DNA from: Talinum fruticosum
Lineage: Eukaryota; Streptophyta; Magnoliopsida; Caryophyllales; Talinaceae
NCBI GenBank assembly: GCA_021018815.1
Contig: JAITYX010000004.1
Coordinates: 5,459,501-5,523,500, forward strand
Reading direction: 5' to 3'
Length of the DNA: 64,000 bases
Shown here piece after piece: positions 21,513 to 33,500 of the stretch. A model generated the notes under the pieces. The model was not told the origin of the DNA and did no database searches. It saw nothing but the letters and a program-made list of their open reading frames with translations. Each line of letters begins with the position of its first letter. Position 1 is the stretch's first letter. The translations under genes and the position numbers were made by a program.

Positions 21513-21739
21513 AATGAAGGAGTCCTAGTCATATTTGTTTACAACTTTATCAAAATAATATTAGAATGAGACTCCCATCCATCCACGCAAATCCTTCTTG
21601 TCATCTCCAAATTCAATTATATATTAAGGGTATTACACAGTTTTTCCATCCAAAAACAAGAAGAAAATAAACTGTTATGAGTCACAACTGGTAGAGTATC
21701 CTTTCGAAAGCTAGAAGTGGAAACAATCGGGGCTTGGGT
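19311..21739. other. Gene-poor AT-rich interval
   Basis: No gene is supported. Around 20,700-20,910 there is a more coding-like stretch: plus-strand FEEFYRCYNVYG, then in another frame ALSAILEPIIGIML ... FLPLSISV. I cannot assign it to a family, and frames change within it, so at most it is a decayed fragment. A (TA)n tract occupies about 21,474-21,509. Confidence 0.4.
21474..21509. repeat. (TA)n microsatellite
   Basis: About 36 bp of alternating T and A upstream of the F-box pseudogene. Confidence 0.9.
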
Positions 21740-23019
21740 ATGGAAAGGAAGAATAAGATCTGGGGCAGGACAAGGAGCCACAAGCGTAAACCTTGGTTAC
21801 CCTCGGACCTAATTGTGTTTGAGATCCTCACGAGTCCCTGTGAAATCCGTCCTCCGCTTCAAGTCCGTTTGCAAAGGATGGAATTCTGTCATCTCCTCTG
21901 ACCTCGATTTTGCGAAGCTCCATCTTGAGAATCAGCAGCATAATTACGAGGAGAAGCAATATTATCATCTACTGTACGAACAAAAATCACTTTGGTGGTG
22001 TAGTGTGGTTTATTCCTTCAAGTTGGAAGTGGAACCTTCTGTGTTGAAAAAATTCTTGGCGTGTCCTGTTCATCTGTTGGGTTCCTCAAATGGGTTAGTT
22101 TGCTTTTATCATGATCTCAACAATGAGGGTGGTTTTCCATACCTGCTCTGGAACCCCGCCACCCAAGCCCAGCGTTTCATCCAGCAACCGCATTCCCTTA
22201 CTTATTTACTTGGAGCAGAGGTGAGGATTATTTGTAAGGGGTTCGGGTACAGTCGCCCATGCAATGACTACAAGATTGTTATTCTCTATGTATCCAAGGA
22301 CATTCCACTTGTCTCCCATGGCTTTGTCTTCTCCTGGAGGACCAATCAATGGGCAGAGATAGTCATAGATGGACATGACTTGTTCTCACCCTCGGGCTGC
22401 AGCTATGTTCAAGATCATGATGATGATTGTGACAATCCGGTCTCTTTTTCCTTCATTTGCTTCATCTTATGACCCAGCGGTTCAAGTCGAGGAAACCTTG
22501 CACTGGGCTATGAACTTGAGTTACCGGCATAGTTATCCTTCAATTCTGTTGCCTTCAACTTAGCCAACTACTCCATCGACTTGGTTCCCACCCTTGCCCC
22601 GACCTACCCGCTGATAATTATATTGTCTCCAAAATCAGCAACCGTTTGTGCGTGAGTTGGCAGGATCAGACCTGTGCCAGGAGAACTACAAACGCATGGG
22701 TGGTACAACGGTATGGAGACCCCAAGTCCTGGAAAAAGCTTTTCACCGGCCCTGAAGACGAACCAGGATCATGCCGGTTTGCGGTTTGTTAGAGGTCAAG
22801 GACGATCCAGATTCAGATAATAGCAGCAGAATTTTGGTATTCAATGACGACCGTTACAAGTTGGTAGTAATGGAACAACCAATCCAAGTAGGTGGAGGCA
22901 TAGCCTGTGCCTTCACACATCCATATTCATATCAACGCCGTTTTCACTCAATGAGGGCGGTGGATTACATTCCTGAGTCTTATACCGCCCCGAATTCTTG
23001 TTTAGTTATGCATCTCTGA
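21740..23019 (+). pseudogene. F-box protein pseudogene (F-box associated type)
   Basis: From the ATG at 21,740 (MERKNKIWGRTR) the frame enters an F-box (LPSDLIVFEILT). It shifts around 21,825 so that RVPVKSVLRFKSVCKGWNSV continues in the next frame. The F-box-associated region follows (LLGSSNGLVCFYHD, LLWNPATQAQ, KGFGYSRPCNDYKIV), then further shifts near 22,470, 22,550, about 22,600 and near 22,770, each resuming recognisable text (PAVQVEETLHWA, RLCVSWQDQT, YGDPKSWKKLF, LLEVKDD). F-box proteins link substrates to SCF ubiquitin ligases. It is paralogous to the gene at 61,863-63,091 along its whole length. The shifts go in both directions, unlike other breaks in this window, so true decay is likely. 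Confidence 0.8.
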
Positions 23020-24678
23020 TCCGCAGGGTAGTATACTGCACTGATGTTTTGAATAATTTTTCTATGCATTTTTTAGATGATGTGATTGGTTAAAGTTGGA
23101 ATTCTTACTAGTATAATCAATTTTGTTCGTCAAAACTGTTGTTATCTATTTGCTGATTCACTGTATTCTGTGAAGTTAAGCAATATAGTCTCCAAACTAC
23201 GGAATCAAATATCCTTGTCTTTGTTTTTTGTTTGAAACTGTACTGGAGATTGATATATTCATTTACATTTGATCATGCTTCTGAGTTGAACTTGAATGGG
23301 CATACCCTTGATAATTTAATACTATTAGATGGTAGAATCTGTCAAGAGGGTCTGGTCTGAGCCCGAGGTGAAGCAACCCCTGGTTGGCTAAGATTTGGCC
23401 AAAGCGGGCTACTAGGATCCATCGGAACCACCAGGCTGGTGTCGTTGCTCATTGGTCATACAATCATTGCATACTTGAAGTCCAAACTGGGATTCTGCTC
23501 ACTGGTTCCATTGAAGTTGTATAGCCTGTTGCTGAAGGATTTGCAATGAGACGAGCCAATTATGTGAACTCCTCTAACCAAACAGCTGAATTATGTGCCT
23601 GATGAACTATGACACGAGCCAATTAACAGATGCTAGAGCCACTGCCACGTGTTAATTGGATTTTAGAAGTCGGAGCCAATAACTCAACTTCTCCGTCCAC
23701 TTCACAATCATACCTTGACATGTCATCCCTCAATGGAGGAATGTACAATGCTAGTATTTAAATGAAGTCGAAGTTCAACTCCTAATTTCTAAGAAAAAGT
23801 ATTATTTCCAATGTCCCCTAAGTTAGTATTGTTTCATTAAAAAAACCTTTTATAACGTTACATACTTTAAAAAACAAGTCACGATAAGTTAAGCATTAAA
23901 TTATGTACTCGATTAACCTATACGTTTTAAATTTTAACCCATAAATAAATAAATAAAATAAATCAACAACATAAAATTTTAATAAATCATTAATTCGTCC
24001 TATACATTAATTAGTTCATAATCGATAAAGATTTAAAAACCAATATCCTAGAGTCAACTAGCTACTTTGATATTTGCAAGGCTCATGTGCACCGGATAAA
24101 ATCAGTGAATACATAACCTAATAGATTTATCAGAGTTCATCCACAAGATTCATATGCATAATGGAACCCCGATGTAACAATTTGGGAAAATGAAAATTCT
24201 GAAGAGAGAAGCGTGAGCAATGCACGTGGACGCCTTCTCAGGACACAAGCAGTGGCAACATGTTTCCCACGAGTCCTGTTCTAGAGAGAGAAGGGGAGAT
24301 ATTTGGGATGTGGGTTAGACGTAGACATAGCGCATGGCAGAAAGTTCAAGCCTTTGCCTTACACGCAACCCTCGCAAGTCCTCCTTTCTATTTTATACTG
24401 TTCACTCTTCCCCCTTTCTCTCTCCAGTCTTGAATTTATCCAATCAAATCAGGGTCCTCTTTTCGGTATGTACGCAATCATTTACCCCCTTCCTTTTTTT
24501 TTTTGGGTATATACTGTATCTGAATTAGTGAATTGGATAAGAATCTTCCCGAGTTTTAAAGTTTTGATTTTGTTGAATACCCAAATGGGATTTAGTCATC
24601 TTTGATTTTTCTTATGTGGGTTTGTGACATCTTCGGTATTTCCTTGAAGGAGTTTGAGGAATTCTCAGCTGAACTGGG
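23020..24678. other. Interval and promoter region upstream of PAP14-like gene
   Basis: No gene in 23,020-24,200. A G-box-type CACGTG lies at 24,223-24,228. A TATA-like 'tattttata' at about 24,389 is followed by a pyrimidine-rich leader. 'cggtatgtac' at about 24,464 and the 'ttccttgaag' near 24,650 could bound an intron in the 5' leader. These are inferences from motif and spacing. Confidence 0.45.
24223..24228. promoter_or_regulatory. G-box (CACGTG) upstream of PAP14-like gene
   Basis: CACGTG in the context TGCACGTGGAC, about 165 bp upstream of a TATA-like sequence. It matches the bZIP/bHLH-binding G-box found in many light- or ABA-responsive plant promoters. Function not shown. Confidence 0.4.
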
Positions 24679-27600
24679 ATGGCTTTGTGCGGTATTGGGG
24701 GTCTCAATTCGACCCTTGATGGCGTTGATTTTCGATTCTTGAACAAAAATTTGCCGACTTTACTTATTAAACCTACAATTGGGATTCCAATTGCGAGGCC
24801 CTTCAGAAGAAAATGCATAAAATTGACATGTAGCGCTTCAAGGAGCACTGTGTCTGAAGAAAATGATCAAATGGTGGGGTCTTCTTCGGTGGAGGATCAA
24901 CTAGGCATGGTTACTAAGTTCAAAATGTCTGATTTTGAGGTTTCTGATTCCGTTAGCATTGGCCTTGGTGGAAGGGTACTCTTTTTACTTCAACTTCGAT
25001 ATTTTTTGTTTGTTTGTGATTGGTTTTCCGTTTTGTTGATGGTAAGTACGCCTTCTGTTTGTACTTCTCTAGGGTGATGAACTACTTTTTGAAGCTATTG
25101 TGAGGAATCCTAGCTGGTAAGCCTGAAGCTTTATGTGTGTATTTTCTTGTAATGTAGGTTGGATTGTTTCCATAAATTTACCTCTTTGGGTGTGCTGAAT
25201 TGTTAAATTGCAGCTCGTTATATGGTACAAGAGTTGTGCTTCGAGAGCTTCGTAGCATTCAAGCTCAAAGGAGAGGGAAACGAGCTATAGAGGTGGGTGA
25301 ATGATGAATGGAATGTACTTTTACCTCGGGCATGGATCAACAGGTTAATTACATTTCTTGCTCAATAATTCTTTCAGGTGTTGAAGAAGTTGGCTCGGCG
25401 TAGACTTTTGTATCATTCTTATTCAATGCAAGTTCATGGTTATGTCACTTCCCCAACAAGCAGTGATTGTGCCTTGTTTGTCCTCGTTCATGGCGTAGGT
25501 GATTTTGTTTTAGCATATATCTTTTCATTCTTTGTTGAGTCAGCATGGGAGTTAGTCAAACTCATGTGACAATAGGGATGGAGAAGATACTCTTGGGATG
25601 ATTGAATGGATTTTCCTTGGGATTTCTTACGATCTTTTCCATATTCTGATACTTGAAGAATCTGGTATAACTTTAATCAATAACCATACAATTTTGTTGC
25701 AGTACCATGGGAGTTTCTCCCTGCAGCACTGGCTTCAGCAGTCAGACTGGTTACCAACTTTAGAGGCTACTCTGGCACTTGATGAGGAGTCTGTCCGAAG
25801 GGTGGGGGATGATACTACTGGAGGACCTGCTGTCTCCCGGCAGTTACGTCTCATCCGGTTACTTATGAGGGATCTCTTGATAGGAGTATGATTACTGTTA
25901 TTATTATGAGTATCAACCTCCATAACTCCTATTTGTGCTTATTTCTTTGGAGAGGCTTTAAGTTTTTTGTGTGCCTCCTTCAGGTAAATTACTTGCATAG
26001 TCACGGACTTGCCCATACAGAATTGAAGCTTGAGAATTTGCATGTCAGCCCTGTTGATAGACATATTAAAGTGAGTAGATTGTTATGTTCCCTGTAGACA
26101 CTACATGTAAACTTGTATTGCTAATTATAATTTGTGACTCATTATTGTTAATTTTCTTAAGTAGTATATGATTAGATTCAGAATGTCTTATGGAGAACCT
26201 TTCTATTAGTTATCAATCATGTATTGACGTATAACCTGAGATGTAAAAGTGAAGAGAAATGCAGTCAGCAGATTTCACTTTCACATTGAATAGAATACTA
26301 CAGTTATAATGTTTAGATAAAATATGAAATTGTGAACACTGCTTAAGGAGTGTTGGCAATATTGTAATTACAATTCAATGCAGCTATGTGTTGTCTGGCC
26401 CTTGATGATGAGCTTGCTGTTTATCTTAGAAGCAAAGAGCACTAGTGTTCTTTATGCATATGGGAAAACTTGGCAGCCAATAGTTCAATACTCAAACGTT
26501 GCCTTTGAGATGCTCAGAGATTTCAGCAAGGGTTACTGGACTGTTTGCCAGCTTTCACTATGTAAATCAGAAGCCTTGGACCCAAAGATTGCGTCATAAC
26601 CCCCTTGTTTTTGGCCCATACATAGTTTGTTGCTAATGTGTATTTACAGTGAAATTATGATCTGTTGTGATAATGTCCTCATCATCTTAATTATATATAG
26701 ACTCTTAACAGTTCGTCTTATGGACTCTCTTCCAGGTAGGTATTCTTGGAAATGCTGCCGATTTTTTTGAGAGCTCTGCAAGTAGTGACGCTGTAGACAG
26801 TAGGAGAAGACAAATGATGATAGCATTTGACATGAGGTACTTAATAGAAATGAAACACGTGTATAGGCTTTGGGGATTATTTATTGTTCTGAAACTTAAA
26901 CATTGACGTGTGTATTTTGGTTAGGTGTGTTGGATTTATTATGGCGAAGATGGTTGTACGTGAGCTCATGGATCCGTCAATCTTTGCAAGGTTCAAGTTG
27001 TTTTTCGCAAAGGTATTTGGCTTGGCCTCTATCTCCTTGATGATGTGCTTTATTCAAAATTTTAGCATTTAACACTCATGTCAAGTGTGTACTCTTCCCC
27101 TTTCTTCTCAATATGTTGTATTTTCACCATATTAAATCTACCTTTTATGGTGTTAATCTTTCATTTGCTGCAGGGTAATCATCCATCATGCTTGCGTGAA
27201 TTTATGTTGCCAATCTTGTTTAAGAACTCCCCATCTGGAAATATTGGACTCCAGGTTAGTATGCTCCTCTAGTAGGAATGTTGCACTCTGTGTTCCTCCC
27301 TTTCCGGTTCTCCTTTTTCCACACCTTCTTACTTGGATGAATGTTTTGATGACTTGTGTTTTCGCAGATACTTGATCGGAACTGGGGTGCTGGTTGGAAC
27401 CTTTTGTCACTATTGCTTGCACCCAAACCTTCAAATAGAATAAGGTGTGCTATTGTTTCTAAATTCGACTAACATTGACCGTGCACTCATATATGATTGA
27501 CAAAACTGTTTTTCTGCCATTCATGTCTCCTAAAATTGTTTATTCATCCTGTATATTACTTTGTCTTCATTTGTGCTTGTGGTCTTTTGTTAAAATAGCA

Positions 27601-29670
27601 TTAATATATGGCTAGATTTGTGACTGATGGCTTCAATTTCTAAAATTACATACGTTGTCATCCTGGAAGCAAATTCTGATACCAGAGTTGTACATTCTAT
27701 GTGCTTTGTTCCACATTAATACACTGTTCCTGTTTTAGTTTCTTAAGAGTGCCATGATTGTGTAGCAGTGTGTGCGCTTTGTTAATTTGTCTGTTCTATG
27801 TGCTGTGCAGTTGTGTCGATGCTCTGAGACATCCCTTCTTATGTGGACCTAGATGGAAGGTGGAGCCATCAATGGACATAATTAGATGGGGTCTGGGTTC
27901 TACTGCAGTTAGAATTACAGAGGAGTACATCTATCGTGATCCTCAGGTAGCCACTGGGTCACATGACCACTCTCTGATTCAAAAATGAAACCCTGATGAA
28001 TGATGTTTTGAGCTTTTAAAGTCTAGTGAAAGCTTGCTGATTGTTATTCAGTCTGATGGAGTGAGGTTGGAAGAGTGATTTCTGCAGCTAATGTGGAAAG
28101 AAATGCTCATCTGATATTGTACTTGTGGTCTGCCTGCTTGTGAAAATTGGTATCAGGACGTCTAAGATAGTGCACCTGATGATTTGTATTTGCAGATAAC
28201 TTGTTTTAGTTGGGGGAGGGGGAGAGAATAAGAGGGGGTGTCAATGGCTAGAATAATCACCCATCTAAGGCCCTGTTCCATTTAACTAACAGCTCCGTAG
28301 GAGCTTACAACAACTGTGAGATAGTTGTAAAGTTAGTTATAAAAAGCTAGGAGTTGTAAGTTTGCGAGTTAAAATTGAATAGAATAGGGCCTAAGTGCCC
28401 TGAAGTTATTACAATGCATCTAAATGAGGTTTTTCCGACATGTCGGAAGCTGCTTCATGAGCAGGAATGAATAATTGCCATCACTTTAAAAACTGAGTTT
28501 GCATACATAATGATGGCCTACTTTGAAAACATATCCAGGGCTTCAAGATATTGAACCTGACTTGATTGGCCATCTGCATATAGTCTAGTAGAACACTACC
28601 TATCCATTAACCAGTGATCTTTTGTCTGATGCATTGACATGGCATCAGTTAGGCCATCAACTAACCTTGATACTGGTGTATGTTCAGCGCAGCAGACTAT
28701 TCTATTTTATTGAACTAATGGAGATGCTAAATCCTCATCCAAAGCCCAAGGTATTGCTATCTACCTTTCACTGTTTCTGCACTATATTTTCCCGTTCTTG
28801 GCAGAAACAATTGTTTGTTATCCGAGCTTTATTGTATATTGTTTGACATTTATTTTGTTAGTTTAACACGTATATGCATCTGTACTCATGATCTTGCCGT
28901 TGTGCCATAATGAGCATTAATTTGTGGCTTTGTTAGTATAGAATTTCAAGTGATTAAGCACACAATTTGAGTCAACAAGTAACTTAAGTTTAATTCGTGC
29001 AATGTGGAATGTGGAAATGTGCACTCAGAACTGGCTGGAGCTGCTTCCCGGGAAATGGCGACTGCTGTATAGTACAGGTCGACAGATAGGTCTGACTCTT
29101 CGTCAACCTGCTCATCGGGCTCTAATGGGTAACGTGCACCTGACAGTTAAAAGAGTGGTGGATTCGAGGACGACATTTTTGTTAACTTCTGAGATTGGTT
29201 TTAACGTGATCATTGGTCGATACTGGCCTCACGACAAAACCGGCACATCTGGAAGTTTAAGTGTAACTTCTCCCTTCAGATTAAGGGCTGGCAGGCGGCT
29301 ATATGTGAAGGAAGAGGAAAGCCCCAAGATACCCTTCTTGACAAGATCTAATCCAACATCCTCTGTGCTTAAGAAACTATCTGGGAGGAAATGGAGAAAG
29401 GCATTTCCCTCCAATGAGATTCCATCGAGTCTTGCAGTAGCCAAACTTACATCAGGTGAGATTGAAGTGACAATGAACCTGGGAGAGCCACAAGGTAGCA
29501 ATGTCGAAGATGCCAAGAAAGTGCTTCAAGAAGTACGATTGCAAGTGCCTCCAGAGATGTTTGATTTGTCAAAAATTGTGTGTGGAACTTACATAGATTC
29601 GAGGTTGCTTGTGCTCCGCTGTGTAAATGGTTCAGCACTTCTATTTACAAGGTCATGTACAGATTTGTAG
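24679..29670 (+). CDS. PAP14: PAP14-like plastid fibrillin with N-terminal pseudokinase
   Basis: Thirteen exons join in frame: 24679-24975, 25073-25116, 25214-25292, 25378-25494, 25703-25885, 25984-26070, 26736-26836, 26925-27012, 27174-27254, 27368-27444, 27811-27946, 28688-28750, 29029-29670. The product is 664 aa, close to Arabidopsis PAP14/ORG1 (about 670). A Ser/Lys/Arg-rich plastid transit peptide comes first. A protein-kinase-like domain follows (SIGLGGR, LYHSYSMQVHGY, LNP-type C-lobe), but the catalytic loop is HTELKLEN (H251-T-E instead of HRD) and the DFG region reads VGILGNAADF, so it should be a pseudokinase. The C-terminus from residue 452 (WLELLPGKWRLLYSTGRQIG) is a PAP/fibrillin domain ending GTYIDSRLLVLRCVNGSA. 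Fibrillins coat plastid lipid bodies; PAP14's exact role is unsettled. No frame break anywhere in 1,995 coding bases. Confidence 0.93.
28269..28391. mobile_element. Tourist-like (PIF/Harbinger) MITE in PAP14 intron 11
   Basis: 123 bp bounded by imperfect inverted repeats, GGCCCTGTTCCATTT on the left and (reverse complement of the right end) GGCCCTATTCTATTC. Direct TAA repeats flank it at 28266-28268 and 28392-28394. The GGCCCTGTT-type terminus with a TAA/TTA duplication is the PIF/Harbinger signature. It has no coding capacity. Confidence 0.8.
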
Positions 29671-30506
29671 GTTTATATGTAAAGTGAAAATTATTGGGTG
29701 TATCAGTCGATTGTACAGTGATGTATAGTGACCACATTGTCTAGTAATCTCGCAGTAGCTGATAATTCTAAGCTTTTCTCTTCCGTTTTGGCTTCGTAAT
29801 CTCCCTCATGGACGTTCAGTCTCTGTACAAAGTAGCTACACTCTCGTAAATGTAATGAAGAACATTATGATGCAGATTCAGTAATTAATTCCTTGTATTT
29901 GATTTCGTTAACTCGCTATCAGTGGAGAAGGTGGAAGCTATTCTATCCGATTTTTTATTTTATGATCCTCAACCACACACAATGCAATGAGTTTCCAGCT
30001 TCCTAATGGTGCACCTGCAGTCTGTGTAACAATGATTGGGTACGATATAGAAACTATAGCATTAGACTATGGCCTAGTCTTTTCAGGGCTATAATTAACA
30101 ATTATGATTACTGGTTGATGGTAGTCAATGTTTATCAATGATTACGATTTACAAGTTATTTATTATTAGTAGGTATGTATCAACGGTTAAGTTTAATAGT
30201 TAGCGATTAAAAACACTGTCATAAATGAAACAAACATGCCCTAAAACAAAGAAGTTATGCCTTTAATTCGAGACTGAATCTAGTTTCTTATAGTTTTAGC
30301 AGAAGGGGAGAAAGCCCATCTCACAATACTTCGCAGCTCATACCGAAAGGATTAGTGTTTGGCCGGATCAAATTCGGATGGCTTTGACCTGAAAATGCCC
30401 ACGTTCAAATTTGTTGACGGCAGTAGCTAACGTTATAGAATTCAGAGACTCCCCAGATGACAATCAGGCATTGAACCCAGAAACTTGAGAACAGAAACTC
30501 ACGAAG
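29671..30506. other. Interval between PAP14-like and SFT2-like genes
   Basis: Begins with the probable 3' UTR of the PAP14-like gene. Around 30,100-30,240 the sequence has MITE-like features (right end 'catgccctaaaa') but no clean matching left terminus. The SFT2-like start follows a short leader at 30,507. No other gene seen. Confidence 0.4.
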
Positions 30507-33500
30507 ATGTGGAAGGTGGGTCAATCGCTTCTTGGGGAGACTACGATGAGAGAGGAGATGAGTTCTTCGACCAACAAAGCACTGACTCCCCTGTTCTCTC
30601 TCCCCTACTCAGGTTCCTCATCTCAATTTTCGATCTTTCAATTCATTCCCCTCTCCTCTTTTGATTTCAATGAATGAAATATCTGAAATTTTACCTTTTT
30701 TAACAGAGACTTTATGGGTTTGCTGCGTCCTTGATTGCTGGTTTCCTTTGTGTGTTCCTGGTATGGAACCCCCTCCCTTTTTTTTGCGGATGTCAATTAT
30801 CGAATTTATCTTTCATTAGCTGGGTTTAGTTGAATTAGGTATTTGTGAATCTTTCGGGCTTAATTAACTTTAGTGGTTTTCAAGAAATACCCATATTCGA
30901 TATTTGATGCCCCCTTGTAAGTATGCATCTTTGACAGCTCAATTTAGGACAAAACACTCAGAAAATGGTTGTCTAAAGCCCATGACTAAAGCCCCAGAGG
31001 TAATCAAGAATGGGAATGACTTGTGAGGTTTCTAGGGATAGAAGATGAGGCACTTATTAAAGCATGTGACTTTGAAAGAATGAGGTGCGTGCTTAGGTTT
31101 GTGAGGTGCATGGGAACACTTATAAGGCTGGACATGAGGAATCTATACTTCCCTCGAAGTGTGAAGGGACCTTGTTAGGTTTTACACTGACATTGTGCTT
31201 GATTGGGAACTGTCTTCTTAGCTTCCGTAATGTGCATACTACCATAGGTGAGATGATCCTATGACTGTGATTAAAGGACCATCAGCAAGGTTATCTTTTT
31301 TTTTTTGTTACGTCTGTAGAGGCATTTCAAACACCAGGCACTTCTGTTCTCTCTAGTAGTTCACATGGGGAAGCAAGATAGAAACAAAGGGAGCTAGAGA
31401 ACGTTGAGGAAATTGCTAGAGTATCAGTGGTCTATAGTAGAACTCAGGGGCTAACAAATGGTTCTGATACCCTGTTTCAAAAATAAACGTGGATGGAACA
31501 AGTTTCCTGACTTTTTCTCTATAATGAAGGGAAAAAGGATTCAGATTGATGATTTTGATCACATGAGAGTGGCCGTGGCTCTCTGTGTTAAGTCCTCTTT
31601 CAATGGTGGGCATCTGCCTTTAGAGGGTTTAAAGCAGATTGGAGATATGGCCGGTAGAGGAGCAGGAGTCTGACATTTTTGAAACTCCTGCCCTCTTGGA
31701 AGGAATTTATGTTTCCACAAATCTGATGTTGGAGTTTGGAATTTTTAAAGTTTAATATTGATTCTCCCTACCCCCCAAATGCAGAATGGAATTTCTAAGT
31801 TCCTTTTCAAAAAATGTTTATTTGCGAGACAGATCTAGTCTTCGAAAATATGGCAAGATATTTGAAAATCACATTCTGATCCTCAGAAGAGTCTTAGTGA
31901 TTGGATTTCAACTTGACCTTCTTGTCTATTTATAATAAACTTGACCAATTTGTGTTCTTGTCATTTATTGATTAGTTTGTTTTTTGGCAAGTAGCTTACA
32001 TTTTGAGGGTCCCTTTTTTTCCCCAGTCATTGGTTGTCATCGTTAAACCCATCAAATTTGCTCTTCTGTTCACTTTTGGGAACGTGCTGGCTATTGGAAG
32101 GTAAGCTTGTTTTCCAATGATCAGATATTAATTGCGTGATTATGAATTATGAGCCGTCAGCCCAGCAAATGTGCTTTTCTATTCATTTTTCAAGAATATC
32201 TTTTGTTCAATGGTAAGGTAGTTTGTTGGTGATGTTCATTTCTTAATAGTAGTTCAATAATTGTAAATCTTCTCTCAAATCTCACCTTCTTAATACTAGT
32301 TCAAAATTGTAAGTCATCTCTCAAATCTCACCTTCTGAAAATTTGGTGATAAATCCTGGGCTTCAAGAGAGGTTTAGCCACTTACTGTGAACTCTTCCAT
32401 GAGTATTATAAAGTTCTGTTGTGAATCACTACCATTGCAAATTAAGACCTTTTTGCACTTCTGCTAGTTCCATTGGGATCCAAAATGTGTTTTGCATGTC
32501 AGGATTGAGGAAATAAACTTTGATGCAAATTATCTTAGGGAGGCCAGCCTATTTGAATAAATTCACGTAAAAGAACTTTGCCACATTTACATGATCTGCC
32601 ATGTATTCTGTTAAATTTGTTTGTTTTGTGTGGCAGTACAGCCTTTATCATAGGACCTGCTGAGCAACTGAGAAAGATGTTTGATCCTGTCCGTGTTTAT
32701 GCAACTGCTGTGTACCTAGGATGTGTTGTTCTTGCCCTTATATGCGCTATTCTGGTGGGTCAATTTTTTCCCCTATCAAGATCTTTGTTATCTCAAGCAT
32801 GTTTTATGGCCTGCAAAGTGCAACCTGGACGGTTTCTCTTGAAGTGCGTGTCCAATGTCTTGTCAAATTTTAGGATTCCTCTCTTTCTGTTTTTTAATGG
32901 CAAAAATTTAGATGCATTAGATGAATGGCATTTGACCTAGATAAGGTACTTATTCTGGCTGTCTACTCATGCATAATGAGTTGATTAATGAGCCTTTCTA
33001 AGTGTCCTGAATTTATTGGCCATAGACTCATAGTTGCCAGCTAAAATTCTCTTATTATGAAACTGAACCGCATCATTGCTGAGGCTTCCCATCAGTTGAT
33101 GTGTTTGTGTAGGCACTTCTTCGTTGCTTTGCTTGTTACTTCTAGGAATAGAATTTTGTTTCAGTTTTTCAATTATCAATTATTTTTTACCATCTAGATG
33201 ATTATGAAGCCCTTGCTATTTCTGATTTACTTCAGTGTCTTGTTTCCTTTTTGGGTTTTGCAGATTCATAGCAAGATTTTAACTCTACTTGCTATGATAT
33301 GTGAGATCTGTGCTCTTATCTGGTGAGTCTCACTTCTTTACTGAATTGTAGATCCTGTACTCTTCTCTTTTATGGTAATCTACGCTACCTCGGCAATTGA
33401 ATTGTAGCAGTACATCATTAGTTACTAGTACTCCATTAGAGAGCGGCTGTGGACTAGCTTGAAACTGTTTTTAAGGATATGCAAAAGGAGAGCAGAAGCA

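Noticed and set aside
26378..26599. Plus-strand frame in PAP14 intron 6 with coding-like text (LYAYGKTWQPIVQYSN)
   Set aside because: I could not place it in a family, the neighbouring exons join perfectly without it, and no splice sites fit it into the gene.
30060..30240. Possible MITE between the PAP14-like and SFT2-like genes
   Set aside because: The right end (CATGCCCTAAAA) looks MITE-like, but no matching left end or clean target-site duplication could be found.
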